Assembly: GCA_938074585.1 (NCBI GenBank)
Contig: CALJEW010000410.1
Span: forward strand, 1 to 10,305
Direction of reading: 5' to 3'
Source: an uncultured Rhodospirillales bacterium
Lineage (GTDB): Bacteria; Pseudomonadota; Alphaproteobacteria; Rhodospirillales; Casp-alpha2
Length of the DNA stretch: 10,305 bases
A program made the translations under genes and the position numbers. The notes under the pieces were generated by a model. It had not been told where the DNA came from. It made no database searches and saw nothing but the letters and a program-made list of their open reading frames with translations. Below, one piece after another: positions 1 through 7,194 of this stretch (the first letter of the stretch is position 1; each line of letters starts with the position of its first letter).

Positions 1-284
1 CCTGATAATAAGATAATAGCTGCTGTCGTCATCCAAAAACGAGCCTTGTCCGTGGTTAAAGTAAGACCACCCAGGATAAAAAGTGGGACGGTATTCGATA
101 CGGTATGCCAGAACCCGGCATGAATAAAAGGAGATAGGAAAATGCCTATCAGGCCGTTGCTACTGCGTGGTAGTACCCCAAACGTGTTTAGGCTGTGGCC
201 CAATAAAAAATTTATAATTTCAACGGCCCATATAAGAGTAATCAGAATAAGGACCGGTCCAACCATCTTTCCAATAGTTTTCAT
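1..284 (-). CDS. Rhomboid-family intramembrane serine protease, partial (3' end beyond window)
   Basis: The first 94 codons of a minus-strand gene run off the left edge. The start is ATG at 284, 17 bases after the K+ channel stop, with a weak GTGAG ribosome site, so it is probably the last visible gene of the same operon. Residues 8-29 form a first membrane helix, followed by a loop with GVLPR (36-40). The stretch around HAGFWHTVSN then matches the rhomboid H-x4-H-x3-N signature (H55, H60, N64), the oxyanion/active-site region of the second helix, and is followed by PLFILGG (67-73). The catalytic GxSG serine and the distal histidine would lie outside the window, so activity cannot be judged. 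Rhomboids cleave transmembrane or membrane-tethered substrates within the bilayer. The family call is confident. The substrate is unknown, although membrane proteins of this locus are natural candidates (inference). Confidence 0.83.
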   Translation of the reverse strand, partial: MKTIGKMVGPVLILITLIWAVEIINFLLGHSLNTFGVLPRSSNGLIGIFLSPFIHAGFWHTVSNTVPLFILGGLTLTTDKARFWMTTAAIILLS

Positions 285-301
285 ATCAAACTCACAATGA
301 T

Positions 302-1372
302 TTAGGCACCAAGTAGAAATATGGCATCCGCCGTAATGTTTGTGGCTCCCGAGGGAGCAGTTACGATCTCACCAGTGTTGGCATCACGGTAAGCGATCGG
401 CGTTCCAGAATTGCTGTCTAAATAGTCAGAGACTATATCACTCCAGACCCCGTCTAGGAGCTTCTCGGATCTGACGATACGTTCACCTTCTGCCGTAAAT
501 AAATTTTCCAAAATGATGGTAGAGCCTGGGTTTAACAATCCGCCAATGATCATTTCAGGGTAGGCGCGCACTGGGCGCATGATAAGTGTTGCGCCTGCAT
601 TTTCTAGTCGTTCACGATTGTCATCATCAACACATTCTGCGATAATTTTAGCCATGGAATTTTGTGCCCGGACTCGACAGATCACATCAAAGGCGTGCCC
701 ATCAGAAAACGGTTCTTCATCTTCCCAGGCAAGAATAATAACAATCGCAGCATTTCCAATAGCGGCTTTTTCCAAAACTGCTGGCACATTCCCATGTCCC
801 TTGACATATTTAATGTCAAATCCTTGCAGAATAATAGGCAGTCCCCCGACCTGATCCTTGGATATTTTATCTGAAATTAGTACAATTTCTTTCGCTGACG
901 TTTCCGGCTCTCTTCTGCATTCAGAAATGAGGCGGACCAAATGTTGTGTTGAATCGATTTTCGAGCCGATGATGACAATATGATCGTTCATGTTATTCCA
1001 ACTCCAATTTCCATTTTTAATAGTCTCACGACGCAGGCTTCGATAATCAAAAAAATCCCCTGCCATTTTGGCAAAAACAAAAATTCCACCAAAATATAGG
1101 ATTACCACGGTGGATAACCGCCCCAATACTGTCGCAGCGGAGATATCACCGTAACCGACTGTCGTAATACTTGTTAGGGTCAGCCAGAGACTGTCACCAA
1201 TCGTGAAATTCTCAAATTGCACCATAGCAAAAGTATGGGTGATCAGAATCAAAAATATATAAAATAGTGATTTAATTGCCGATTTTTTAGCAAGTTGTTC
1301 GGTTTGCTTGATGGCTCGGGGTACGCTCCACTTTAAGCGTTTTTGCCTCAATCGCCTAAATAATGGATTCAA
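302..1372 (-). CDS. Two-TM potassium channel with C-terminal RCK/TrkA-N-like domain
   Basis: This 356-residue ion channel subunit has a basic N-terminus (1-32), TM1 at about 34-52, a pore helix and the K+ selectivity filter TVGYGD at 71-76, and TM2 at about 82-104. A soluble Rossmann-like region begins at HIVIIG (131-136), as in regulator-of-K+-conductance domains. The expected second glycine of the nucleotide-binding loop is replaced by SKID, so nucleotide binding may be altered. The C-terminal segment (about 290-356) is TrkA-C-like in position but not clearly recognisable. The start is TTG at 1372 with GGGGAG five bases upstream; the nearby ATG is out of frame. The gene lies 30 bases downstream of the DUF2491 gene and just before the rhomboid gene, in one apparent operon. 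K+ channels of this type recur next to yjfI/J/K-like genes in proteobacteria (family knowledge from memory). Gating by polyamine or membrane state is my inference. Confidence 0.88.
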   Translation of the reverse strand: MNPLFRRLRQKRLKWSVPRAIKQTEQLAKKSAIKSLFYIFLILITHTFAMVQFENFTIGDSLWLTLTSITTVGYGDISAATVLGRLSTVVILYFGGIFVFAKMAGDFFDYRSLRRETIKNGNWSWNNMNDHIVIIGSKIDSTQHLVRLISECRREPETSAKEIVLISDKISKDQVGGLPIILQGFDIKYVKGHGNVPAVLEKAAIGNAAIVIILAWEDEEPFSDGHAFDVICRVRAQNSMAKIIAECVDDDNRERLENAGATLIMRPVRAYPEMIIGGLLNPGSTIILENLFTAEGERIVRSEKLLDGVWSDIVSDYLDSNSGTPIAYRDANTGEIVTAPSGATNITADAIFLLGA

Positions 1373-1402
1373 GATATCTCCCCATATAATGCCTGCTTAT
1401 CA

Positions 1403-2053
1403 TTATGCTGATGGCATCATTTCTTCTATCTTAAACATAGGTAGATATATGACAAAATAGACATCAGTTTTACCACCATCGAAGACAAAGACCTCGATCG
1501 CGGCTTCTTGGTCTTTGCTTGTCAGCCGAAAATAATCACACGACTTCTCATCTGTTGATACATTCTCAGTTGTGCCAACATCAACAGGATCACGATCCAA
1601 CCAATAAACTTCACAGGCCTGATCCTGAACGTATTTTCTGGAGAGCCACGTATTGTCTTTTAAAGATGATGGATGGCTTTCAACTTCGACTAAATAATTA
1701 CGATCTGGATTAAACAGATCAGTGAATTGCTCAACATTGATCATGGTCTCGACGTGGGGCTGATCCGCTCCATAAGAAAAAGCCAGCCGTTCTGAGTTTC
1801 CGTCATCCTCAACCCACATAAGTAAGGGGCGATTGTTATCGGTGAGCCCCAAGTGAATGACACTTCTTTCATAACCGGATTTGGCAGATAAATCGAGGCC
1901 GGTAACCTTCTGGATCATGAATTCAGTATTAGAAATTTCCGGATGATCATCAAAACCAATTTTAATAAAATCACCTTGCTTTAACTTACGCGGATGATCT
2001 AAAGAACGTGCGGGAGCCTCGCTTTTATCTCGACCGAATATTTTTTTAAACAT
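1403..2053 (-). CDS. yjfK: DUF2491 family protein (YjfK-like)
   Basis: This predicted soluble protein of 216 residues has no signal peptide or membrane helix. The N-terminus MFKKIFGRDKS is basic and resembles the short amphipathic starts of YjfK proteins. It continues with a beta-rich body containing a GDFIKIGFDD motif (27-36), a GYERSVIHLGL stretch (60-70) and YLVEVESHPSSLKDNTWLSR (125-144). Length is close to that of E. coli YjfK (about 219). No catalytic motif is visible and the molecular function is unknown. The start ATG at 2053 has AAGGAA upstream at good spacing. It follows the PspA-like gene after a 69-base gap that contains a hairpin, and precedes the K+ channel gene. The conserved yjfI-yjfJ-yjfK order is the strongest support for the call. 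The symbol is used as a family label, not proof of orthology. Confidence 0.78.
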   Translation of the reverse strand: MFKKIFGRDKSEAPARSLDHPRKLKQGDFIKIGFDDHPEISNTEFMIQKVTGLDLSAKSGYERSVIHLGLTDNNRPLLMWVEDDGNSERLAFSYGADQPHVETMINVEQFTDLFNPDRNYLVEVESHPSSLKDNTWLSRKYVQDQACEVYWLDRDPVDVGTTENVSTDEKSCDYFRLTSKDQEAAIEVFVFDGGKTDVYFVIYLPMFKIEEMMPSA

Positions 2054-2074
2054 TCAATATTCCTTGATGGTTAA

Positions 2075-2115
2075 GCACCCTGCTCAAATCCTACCCCAGG
2101 AGAATAACAGGGTGC
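2075..2115 (-). other. Intercistronic hairpin between pspA-like and yjfK-like genes
   Basis: Bases 2075-2082 and 2108-2115 form a perfect 8-bp inverted repeat (GCACCCTG / CAGGGTGC) with a 25-base loop that itself contains a small CCT/AGG stem. There is no T-run on either side, so it is not a classic intrinsic terminator. In the minus-strand mRNA it sits between the PspA-like stop and the YjfK-like ribosome site. A structure that stabilises the upstream message, attenuates the downstream genes, or marks an RNA processing point would fit (inference). This would allow more PspA-like protein than channel or DUF2491 protein. Confidence 0.45.
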
Positions 2116-2122
2116 AAAATAA

Positions 2123-2806
2123 CTATTTTCGAGCTTTAATACGGGCCATAATATCGTCTGCCTTTGGTCCGCGCGCACCAATTCCAGCTTCTTTCATACG
2201 TTTATCTAGATCATCACCGCTGGTTTCTTGGGCCAGTTCTTCGGCCGAGGCAAAACGGTCCGATCGCTCTTGTTGGCGCTTTTTAATCCGGTCCAGAGAA
2301 TCCATGGCATTACCCATTTTGGACGACGAACCGGAAAAACGGCTTGCAACGTTACTTTGAACTTTTTGCACTGCTTCCGTAGCCTTGAGCACGTCTTGTT
2401 GTTGCTTCAGTTGTTTTAGGCGGGCTTCAGCCTTTTTGAGGTTAGTTTTAAGGGTTTGTTCGCTTGTCGTGAAACTTTGTAACAACGACTTCTCAATTTC
2501 CAGTTGCTCATCAAAATTTCCAATCCGTTCACAGATGTCACGTGCCAGGTCTTCATCATTTTTGTCCAAGGCTTCCGAGGCAAATTTTTCATGCTCTGCG
2601 ATTTTCTTTCCAAGTTCGTCAACTTTACGCGCATTACCTTTGCGCTTTGCCATAATACTAGTCAGTTCTGTTTTAGCTTTATCGATTTCTGTGCTGGCTT
2701 CGCGTAATTCCTGATCCATGATCCGAATGGCTTGATTGTCAGCAATCGTTTCGCCCGTTTCAGATACAGCGCCTTTAATGGCGGTAAATACTTTGCTCCA
2801 GGACAT
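2123..2806 (-). CDS. yjfJ: PspA/IM30 family membrane-remodelling protein (YjfJ-like)
   Basis: This 227-residue, highly charged, almost entirely helical protein has the layout of PspA/IM30/Vipp1. A short N-terminal amphipathic stretch (MSWSKVFTAIKGAVSETGE) leads into long coiled-coil segments (about 30-150) rich in E, K, Q and heptad leucines. A glycine/serine-containing hinge (RFSGSSSKMGNAMD, about 156-169) and a C-terminal helical hairpin end in RGPKADDIMARIKARK. Length matches the family (about 220-230). Such proteins assemble into ESCRT-III-like oligomers on the inner membrane and protect the proton-motive force. The ATG at 2806 is preceded by AAGGAA. It lies 50 bases after the DUF2170 gene. 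No pspF, pspB, pspC or sigma-54 promoter is seen, so this is the yjf-type paralogue in its own context rather than the classic psp operon. Confidence 0.9.
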   Translation of the reverse strand: MSWSKVFTAIKGAVSETGETIADNQAIRIMDQELREASTEIDKAKTELTSIMAKRKGNARKVDELGKKIAEHEKFASEALDKNDEDLARDICERIGNFDEQLEIEKSLLQSFTTSEQTLKTNLKKAEARLKQLKQQQDVLKATEAVQKVQSNVASRFSGSSSKMGNAMDSLDRIKKRQQERSDRFASAEELAQETSGDDLDKRMKEAGIGARGPKADDIMARIKARK

Positions 2807-2856
2807 AATAATTATTCCTTATTTCTAATTTCAGACTTGTTCTTAGTGAATTGACA

Positions 2857-3453
2857 TTAAGCGCGTAAATATTCTTTACAGTAATCAAGCGCATCTACGA
2901 TGTTGTTGGCTAGCGTGGTAATCTCTTCTATCATCTCATTGACATCTGAGTTAACACTGAGCGATCCAAAGATGACGTGACGCTCACCCATTATTGAAAA
3001 AGCCGAGAGCGGCATCGGCAGGTTTGCCCGTAGTAAAACTGCATTCAGTTCGCTCTCTTTTCCTTCTATAATTTCATCAACGCCCCACATGTCCGTGATC
3101 ATGAGAACCTGCTCATCGCCGACTGAAATCATTATTGGAAATTCATCAACATCCTGAACGATTGCCTGAATGACAGGGGTGTCACCATCAATTTTCTGGA
3201 TGGTGATTTCACCGTTGATCACCTCTTCCGTAGCTGACAATTGGCTCATTAGGTCGTCTGTAGTGACTTTTCCCATGTGTTGTCCGTCCTTATCTTTAAA
3301 AGTTGAGGATTGTGTGCAAATCCGGGCTTCAAGGTCTCGTATGTTCTTCCTTCCCCAAGCAGGGACCCAGACTTGCATAGATACAAGCCCTTGAGCCCGT
3401 TTGTTTTCTCTTAAGCGCTGCTGCCTTTCGGCGCTTTTAGGATCTTTAACCAT
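2857..3453 (-). CDS. yjfI: DUF2170 family protein (YjfI-like) with N-terminal RHH-like segment
   Basis: This 198-residue soluble protein is the first gene of the downstream transcription unit. Residues about 65-198 match DUF2170, including VDEFPIMISVGDEQVLMIT (102-120), the NAVLLRANLPMPLSAF region (137-152) and a closing helix to YCKEYLRA. Residues about 8-48 (AERQQRLRENKRAQGLVSMQ then VWVP) look like the small ribbon-helix-helix or MazE-like antitoxin N-terminus, in which a beta strand (VSMQVWVP) follows a basic helix. That segment makes the protein longer than DUF2170 proteins as I remember them and could bind DNA (inference). The start ATG at 3453 has AAGGAA eight bases upstream. Its promoter region carries the GTGACATG-type palindromes, so autoregulation is plausible. 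The function of DUF2170 is not established. Family call good, regulatory role speculative. Confidence 0.8.
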   Translation of the reverse strand: MVKDPKSAERQQRLRENKRAQGLVSMQVWVPAWGRKNIRDLEARICTQSSTFKDKDGQHMGKVTTDDLMSQLSATEEVINGEITIQKIDGDTPVIQAIVQDVDEFPIMISVGDEQVLMITDMWGVDEIIEGKESELNAVLLRANLPMPLSAFSIMGERHVIFGSLSVNSDVNEMIEEITTLANNIVDALDYCKEYLRA

Positions 3454-3490
3454 TACATTCTTTCCTTATCAGCCTGACCTAAACTTAGCC

Positions 3491-3547
3491 GTTACATGTC
3501 ACAATGTCAACACGTGATGTGTGATGTTTAATTGCGTGATGTGTTAC
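3491..3547. promoter_or_regulatory. Operator array upstream of the DUF2170 gene
   Basis: GTTACATGTCAC at 3491-3502 is one mismatch from the perfect palindrome GTGACATGTCAC found upstream of the lipoprotein gene. Two more degenerate copies follow at 3514-3525 (GTGATGTGTGAT) and 3536-3547 (GTGATGTGTTAC), 22-23 bases apart. The first site lies 38 bases before the DUF2170 start codon, almost the same distance as the matching site before the lipoprotein start (37). The last part of the array overlaps the 3' end of the aminopropyltransferase gene. A shared DNA-binding regulator is inferred. No clear -35/-10 pair can be assigned with confidence. Confidence 0.6.
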
Positions 3548-5246
3548 GACCGCTGTTCCAATCTTGCAAATGATATTGATAGATTGTATTAGAACGGGTC
3601 CGGTTGATTTTAATCTGCTGTTTATTCGAAAAGAAGTTATGCCCAAATACAAAGCTAGCATCGATCATTTCTGGGGTTGCCCAGCTCTCGGGAAGAGGTT
3701 CCTTGAAATTTTTGATACGCGTCTTGGGTGCTGTGCCTAGCGGGACAGCAATGGTCCATCCCCATTCACCAAAACTTGGGACATTAGCATGATATTGATC
3801 GACCTGACTGAACCCCGACGCTTCAATTGTTTTCCCGATGCTTAGAAAGGTGCGCTTCGCGTGATACGGTGATGTTGACTGAACAACCAGAGCACCATCA
3901 CCGGTTAGCACATTACGGAGTTTGTTATAAAATCCGGTAGAGTAAAGTTTGTTTAAATCGGGGTGGTTAGGATCTGGAAGATCAACAATAATTGTATCAA
4001 ATCGTTTACCTTCCGTAATCAATAAATCTACACTTAACCAGGCATCTCCAAATTTTGTTTTAACGCGGGGATCAGAAAATGACCCCCTATTCATCTTGAT
4101 AAAAGCCCTATTATCAATTGCGCTATTAGAGTGAGTGAAAAATTCTACTAGCTCTTCATCAAGGTCAAGTAGCATTACAGATTTAGGATTCCATGTCAGG
4201 ACATCGCGTAACGCTAATCCATCTCCACCGCCGATAATTAAGATACTATCGTGACGGGCACTGGCCATCATTGCAGGATTGACCAACATACTGTGATAAA
4301 TATTTTCATCGTCGCTGGCGAATTGAACGCGGCCATTGAGATGAAACGTTAGAACCGGAGCCCCATCACGCCCCCGTTCCCGACGGGTCACAACAAGACG
4401 TTGAAACCGTGTATCATGCTGATAGATGACGCGGTCAGAATACATCATATTCTCAGCCATGTTCTGCCATGTGGGGCCCTGCCATGCTACAGTGAAAGCG
4501 ATAACAAAAAACAGCCCGTGCGTCGCCAGTAGCACCTCCCTGTGTCTGACCTTTTGATAGAACTTGCAAATAAACAGAAATCCGACCGCCAAGTTGACCA
4601 TCGCCGTTAGTGCCCCAGCCAGGGCCGGATCAATAGAGAGCATCCAACCTACCCAGATGATAGCTCCGACACCGGCACCAATGTAATCGGCACCGTATAT
4701 GGTGCCAATGTTATTTTTGATATGCTGGGAATGCAGTATTTCTCTGACCCTGGCAATCAGTGGAATCTCCATGCCAATCAACAACCCTAGAATACAAGCC
4801 ATAACATAAGGGGAAAGCTGGGCTGCCTCGTCCAGAACCCTGAACAGACCGCCATCGATTGGCAGCCCAGCAGGAAGGTTTAACGTTTCGGCTAGCACTT
4901 GCGGGAGGACGTAGGTTCCTACCATTACGCCACTGCAAATTAGAATGGCAGCACTCCCGGCCAATGCCAATATGAGCTCAAGGATTACAACTCCACTAAA
5001 GGCATCGTTAATCCTGCTCGACAGGAACGAACCGACCCCCATACTGACAATCATCAGACTAATAATTGTGTAAATGACGGTTTCAACCGCCCCCAGTACG
5101 CGTGCTGCATAATGTGACAGAAGATATTCGTAAATTAATCCACATCCGGCAAGAATTCCGGTGATCAAAATAAGCGTTGCATCAATCTTGAGCTTTGAGT
5201 GTGGGTTGAGCGAAGGGATCGGTGCCGTTTTCAAGTCAGACTTCAC
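3528..5246 (-). CDS. speE: Membrane-anchored spermidine-synthase-like aminopropyltransferase
   Basis: This 572-residue two-part protein has about 6-7 hydrophobic helices at residues 25-255 and a cytosolic Rossmann methyltransferase-fold domain of the SpeE family at about 265-515. Visible SpeE features are LNGRVQFASDDENIYHSM (303-320, compare LDGxxQ..DE..YHE), the decarboxylated-AdoMet loop GGGDG (339-343), the acidic LLDLDEELV stretch (359-367) and the active-site DLPDP (422-426) followed by LNKLYS. The enzyme should transfer an aminopropyl group from decarboxylated AdoMet to an amine. The usual Glu after YH is Ser here (S319), so acceptor specificity may differ from putrescine. The GTG at 5246 lies inside AAAGGTGA; that sequence is better placed to serve a TTG start at 5234, so the start is uncertain. 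The gene sits 12 bases after DUF350. The donor-making speD lies across the divergent promoter. The symbol is a family label. Confidence 0.85.
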   Translation of the reverse strand: MKSDLKTAPIPSLNPHSKLKIDATLILITGILAGCGLIYEYLLSHYAARVLGAVETVIYTIISLMIVSMGVGSFLSSRINDAFSGVVILELILALAGSAAILICSGVMVGTYVLPQVLAETLNLPAGLPIDGGLFRVLDEAAQLSPYVMACILGLLIGMEIPLIARVREILHSQHIKNNIGTIYGADYIGAGVGAIIWVGWMLSIDPALAGALTAMVNLAVGFLFICKFYQKVRHREVLLATHGLFFVIAFTVAWQGPTWQNMAENMMYSDRVIYQHDTRFQRLVVTRRERGRDGAPVLTFHLNGRVQFASDDENIYHSMLVNPAMMASARHDSILIIGGGDGLALRDVLTWNPKSVMLLDLDEELVEFFTHSNSAIDNRAFIKMNRGSFSDPRVKTKFGDAWLSVDLLITEGKRFDTIIVDLPDPNHPDLNKLYSTGFYNKLRNVLTGDGALVVQSTSPYHAKRTFLSIGKTIEASGFSQVDQYHANVPSFGEWGWTIAVPLGTAPKTRIKNFKEPLPESWATPEMIDASFVFGHNFFSNKQQIKINRTRSNTIYQYHLQDWNSGRNTSRN

Positions 5247-5258
5247 CTTTGTTGTGTA

Positions 5259-6164
5259 TCATCCTAGCAAGCTGACTAAGAGCAAGCCAAGACCTATATA
5301 GGCTCCGGCCTCAACCGCAGCAACGCCATAATTTGCTTCTTGGTCAACTTCTTGTTCTACAGATATTCCGTATAGAACAACTTTCTCGATCAGTGAAGTG
5401 AGCACAATAACGCCAATTAGCAACACGAAAGCAACGACTGCCCACGAGACAATCGACAGGACCAAGTCGGAGCCAAAAATAACTAGATTACCGGAGGTTG
5501 ATATGGCTAGGGCCGTTCCAATCTGAAACCCGGCAAACCGGATGGCTAGTGCCACATTTCCTTCATTAATTGCATCACGAAAAAACCGCCCTTTGTTGCG
5601 TTTAGCAAACAGGTTAACACGGTAGCGTGAAATCAATACGAGAAGTAACTGGGTTATCAGATACATACCAACAACCACGCCGATAGAGCTGAGCCAATCG
5701 CCAGTTGACCAGGCAAAAACTCCAAATATGATTATTGCCGTTGCAATCATGTTACCGGCATCAAGGGTCCCTGCCGCAATATTCCCCTGAGAAATCATTT
5801 GTTTCAGGTCAATTTGAGGGAATACGATGTTATCAAAGATCCAACGTGTACACATCAACATGACAACACCTAGAACCCCGTAACCTAAAACATACAGGCC
5901 TTCGGTGATCAGGTTTGTCGCAATATCACCCGATGCAACACCGGCGAAGACGACAGCAAGGGCAGCCGTTGCCCCTCCTAACGAGATGCCAAAGGCGTGA
6001 TTATCATTTTCAGATAGCTCGACGGTCGTATCAACGCCACCCGAAGTCCTGCCAAACAGCGTACGGACCAGCACCAACATGGCAAAAAGAAGGATGAAAT
6101 CAACAGCCAGAGCCGCGTAATAATAGGGGTCGGCTGAGACCGCAAAATATGTTTCAAAGTTCAT
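5259..6164 (-). CDS. DUF350 integral membrane protein, two tandem DUF350 units (YjfL-like)
   Basis: This 301-residue, very hydrophobic protein has about eight to nine predicted membrane helices. E. coli YjfL has a single DUF350 unit of about 132 residues; here the unit occurs twice. In each copy a polar N-x-A-x-x-I-x-x-xG pattern opens one helix (HAFGISLGGATAALAVVF at 56-73; VALAIRFAGFQIGTALAI at about 204-221). A second small-residue helix follows (NIAAGTLDAGNMIATAII at about 128-145; ANYGVAAVEAGAYIGLGL at about 278-295). Function is unknown; an intramembrane scaffold or transporter is often assumed. ATG at 6164 has GGAG nine bases upstream. It is co-transcribed with the lipoprotein gene (19-base gap) and the aminopropyltransferase gene (12-base gap). 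Conserved co-occurrence of DUF350 with yjfI/J/K-type genes supports a joint role. The family call is firm, the duplication is read by eye. Confidence 0.82.
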   Translation of the reverse strand: MNFETYFAVSADPYYYAALAVDFILLFAMLVLVRTLFGRTSGGVDTTVELSENDNHAFGISLGGATAALAVVFAGVASGDIATNLITEGLYVLGYGVLGVVMLMCTRWIFDNIVFPQIDLKQMISQGNIAAGTLDAGNMIATAIIIFGVFAWSTGDWLSSIGVVVGMYLITQLLLVLISRYRVNLFAKRNKGRFFRDAINEGNVALAIRFAGFQIGTALAISTSGNLVIFGSDLVLSIVSWAVVAFVLLIGVIVLTSLIEKVVLYGISVEQEVDQEANYGVAAVEAGAYIGLGLLLVSLLG

Positions 6165-6183
6165 GTTCTATATCTCCACAATT

Positions 6184-7158
6184 CTATTTCCCGCCGCTAC
6201 GGCCACCAAATCCACCACTTCGTGAGGGCGATGATCGGGTATTGGAGTAGGAGCTGGTGCGTTTTGCCTGATAGGTTTTAGACATCGCCCTAGGGGCGCT
6301 TCTGGTTCGAGGAGCGTAGGTTGACAGACGACTGGTACTGCGAAAGCTTTTAACTCTGGCAGGCGAGGCCTTGTTAGCCCTGACATCCGGTTGGCGTCTT
6401 GATGCATTGGACCAGGAGTTATTATTACGGCTGGTACCGTAATAGTGTCGGCCTACATCTCCATAATAAGAGGCGCTACGAGCACCGTACCAATAGTTTT
6501 GGTTATACCGGTAGCCAGTCCCCCAGCCTATAACGTCAGAGAACATTCTGTATTGACCATACCAAGCCCACATACTGTTGCCACTAGAACCTGTGTTCCA
6601 TCTACCGTACGCCGGATTGCCGACAAGGTGTTGTGTAGGCGGCATTGATTTATCGGATGTTTCTGCAAAATTGAGTTTTGGTAGCTTTCCCTTGGTCATG
6701 TCAGCCAGCACATTAATAACGTCAACCAATGAATCGTTAAAAACGTCAGGTTGTGCCGCACGTGTGATAGATATTGCTTCATTGCCAACAGCAATAGTTA
6801 CTTCCCGAGACGCTTCTCCATCCCTCACAAATGTTTCTTTGGCTGTATTAAAGCGGCTTCTTAGAAATGAGAACATCCCCCCATTGACCGAACCCTCGGC
6901 CTCAAGAGCAGAAATCAATTGAGCCATATTAGGGTTAAGCCTTCTGGCCACCTGAGCGTATTTCTGGAGATAGTTTATGTTAGGTAGTGCGGCCGCACCT
7001 TGTTGCAGCGTAGATTCAAGTTTGAAAACCGCATTTTCAGCTATTTTTATTGTTTTTTGAGCGCGCTCAAATTCCGGATCAGAACACCCGGACACCAAAA
7101 ATATAATTGAAAGCATGAAAAATAAAGGTAAAGGAATAACCTTTCGCATGTTTTTCAT
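6184..7158 (-). CDS. Predicted lipoprotein with aromatic-rich middle and Ser/Arg-rich tail
   Basis: Starting at ATG 7158 the product is 324 residues. It has a basic N-end (MKNMRK), a hydrophobic core and a lipobox LVSGC with the lipidated Cys at 25. GGAGG lies 11 bases upstream. In-frame earlier starts (TTG 7182, ATG 7176) would only lengthen the signal peptide. Residues about 27-155 are helical and without cysteine. A NPAYGRW motif (181-187) precedes a Trp/Tyr/Gly-rich stretch (197-241) and a low-complexity basic Ser/Arg/Thr tail ending GGFGGRSGGK. The NPAYGRW element and a Gly/Ser/Arg-rich end recall the tails of E. coli YgiB/YjfM (DUF1190) lipoproteins, but the body does not match, so I do not assign that family. 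It is the first gene of the polyamine operon, directly behind the 25-bp operator array. The tail probably faces the periplasm or the cell surface and could bind anionic polymers (inference). Confidence 0.72.
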   Translation of the reverse strand: MKNMRKVIPLPLFFMLSIIFLVSGCSDPEFERAQKTIKIAENAVFKLESTLQQGAAALPNINYLQKYAQVARRLNPNMAQLISALEAEGSVNGGMFSFLRSRFNTAKETFVRDGEASREVTIAVGNEAISITRAAQPDVFNDSLVDVINVLADMTKGKLPKLNFAETSDKSMPPTQHLVGNPAYGRWNTGSSGNSMWAWYGQYRMFSDVIGWGTGYRYNQNYWYGARSASYYGDVGRHYYGTSRNNNSWSNASRRQPDVRANKASPARVKSFRSTSRLSTYAPRTRSAPRAMSKTYQAKRTSSYSNTRSSPSRSGGFGGRSGGK

Positions 7159-7194
7159 CTCTATGATTGCCTCCATTGGCAAGTAAGCCTTACC

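Noticed and set aside
579..874. Plus-strand open frames across the K+ channel gene
   Set aside because: They are antisense shadows of a clearly recognisable channel and have composition unlike real proteins.
2064..2714. Several plus-strand open frames opposite the PspA-like gene
   Set aside because: Ser/Phe/Cys-rich translations are the antisense of a charged coiled coil; no ribosome sites or family resemblance.
6168..6407. Alternative minus-strand frame inside the lipoprotein tail
   Set aside because: It overlaps a better supported gene; the proline-rich translation reflects the low-complexity tail in another frame.
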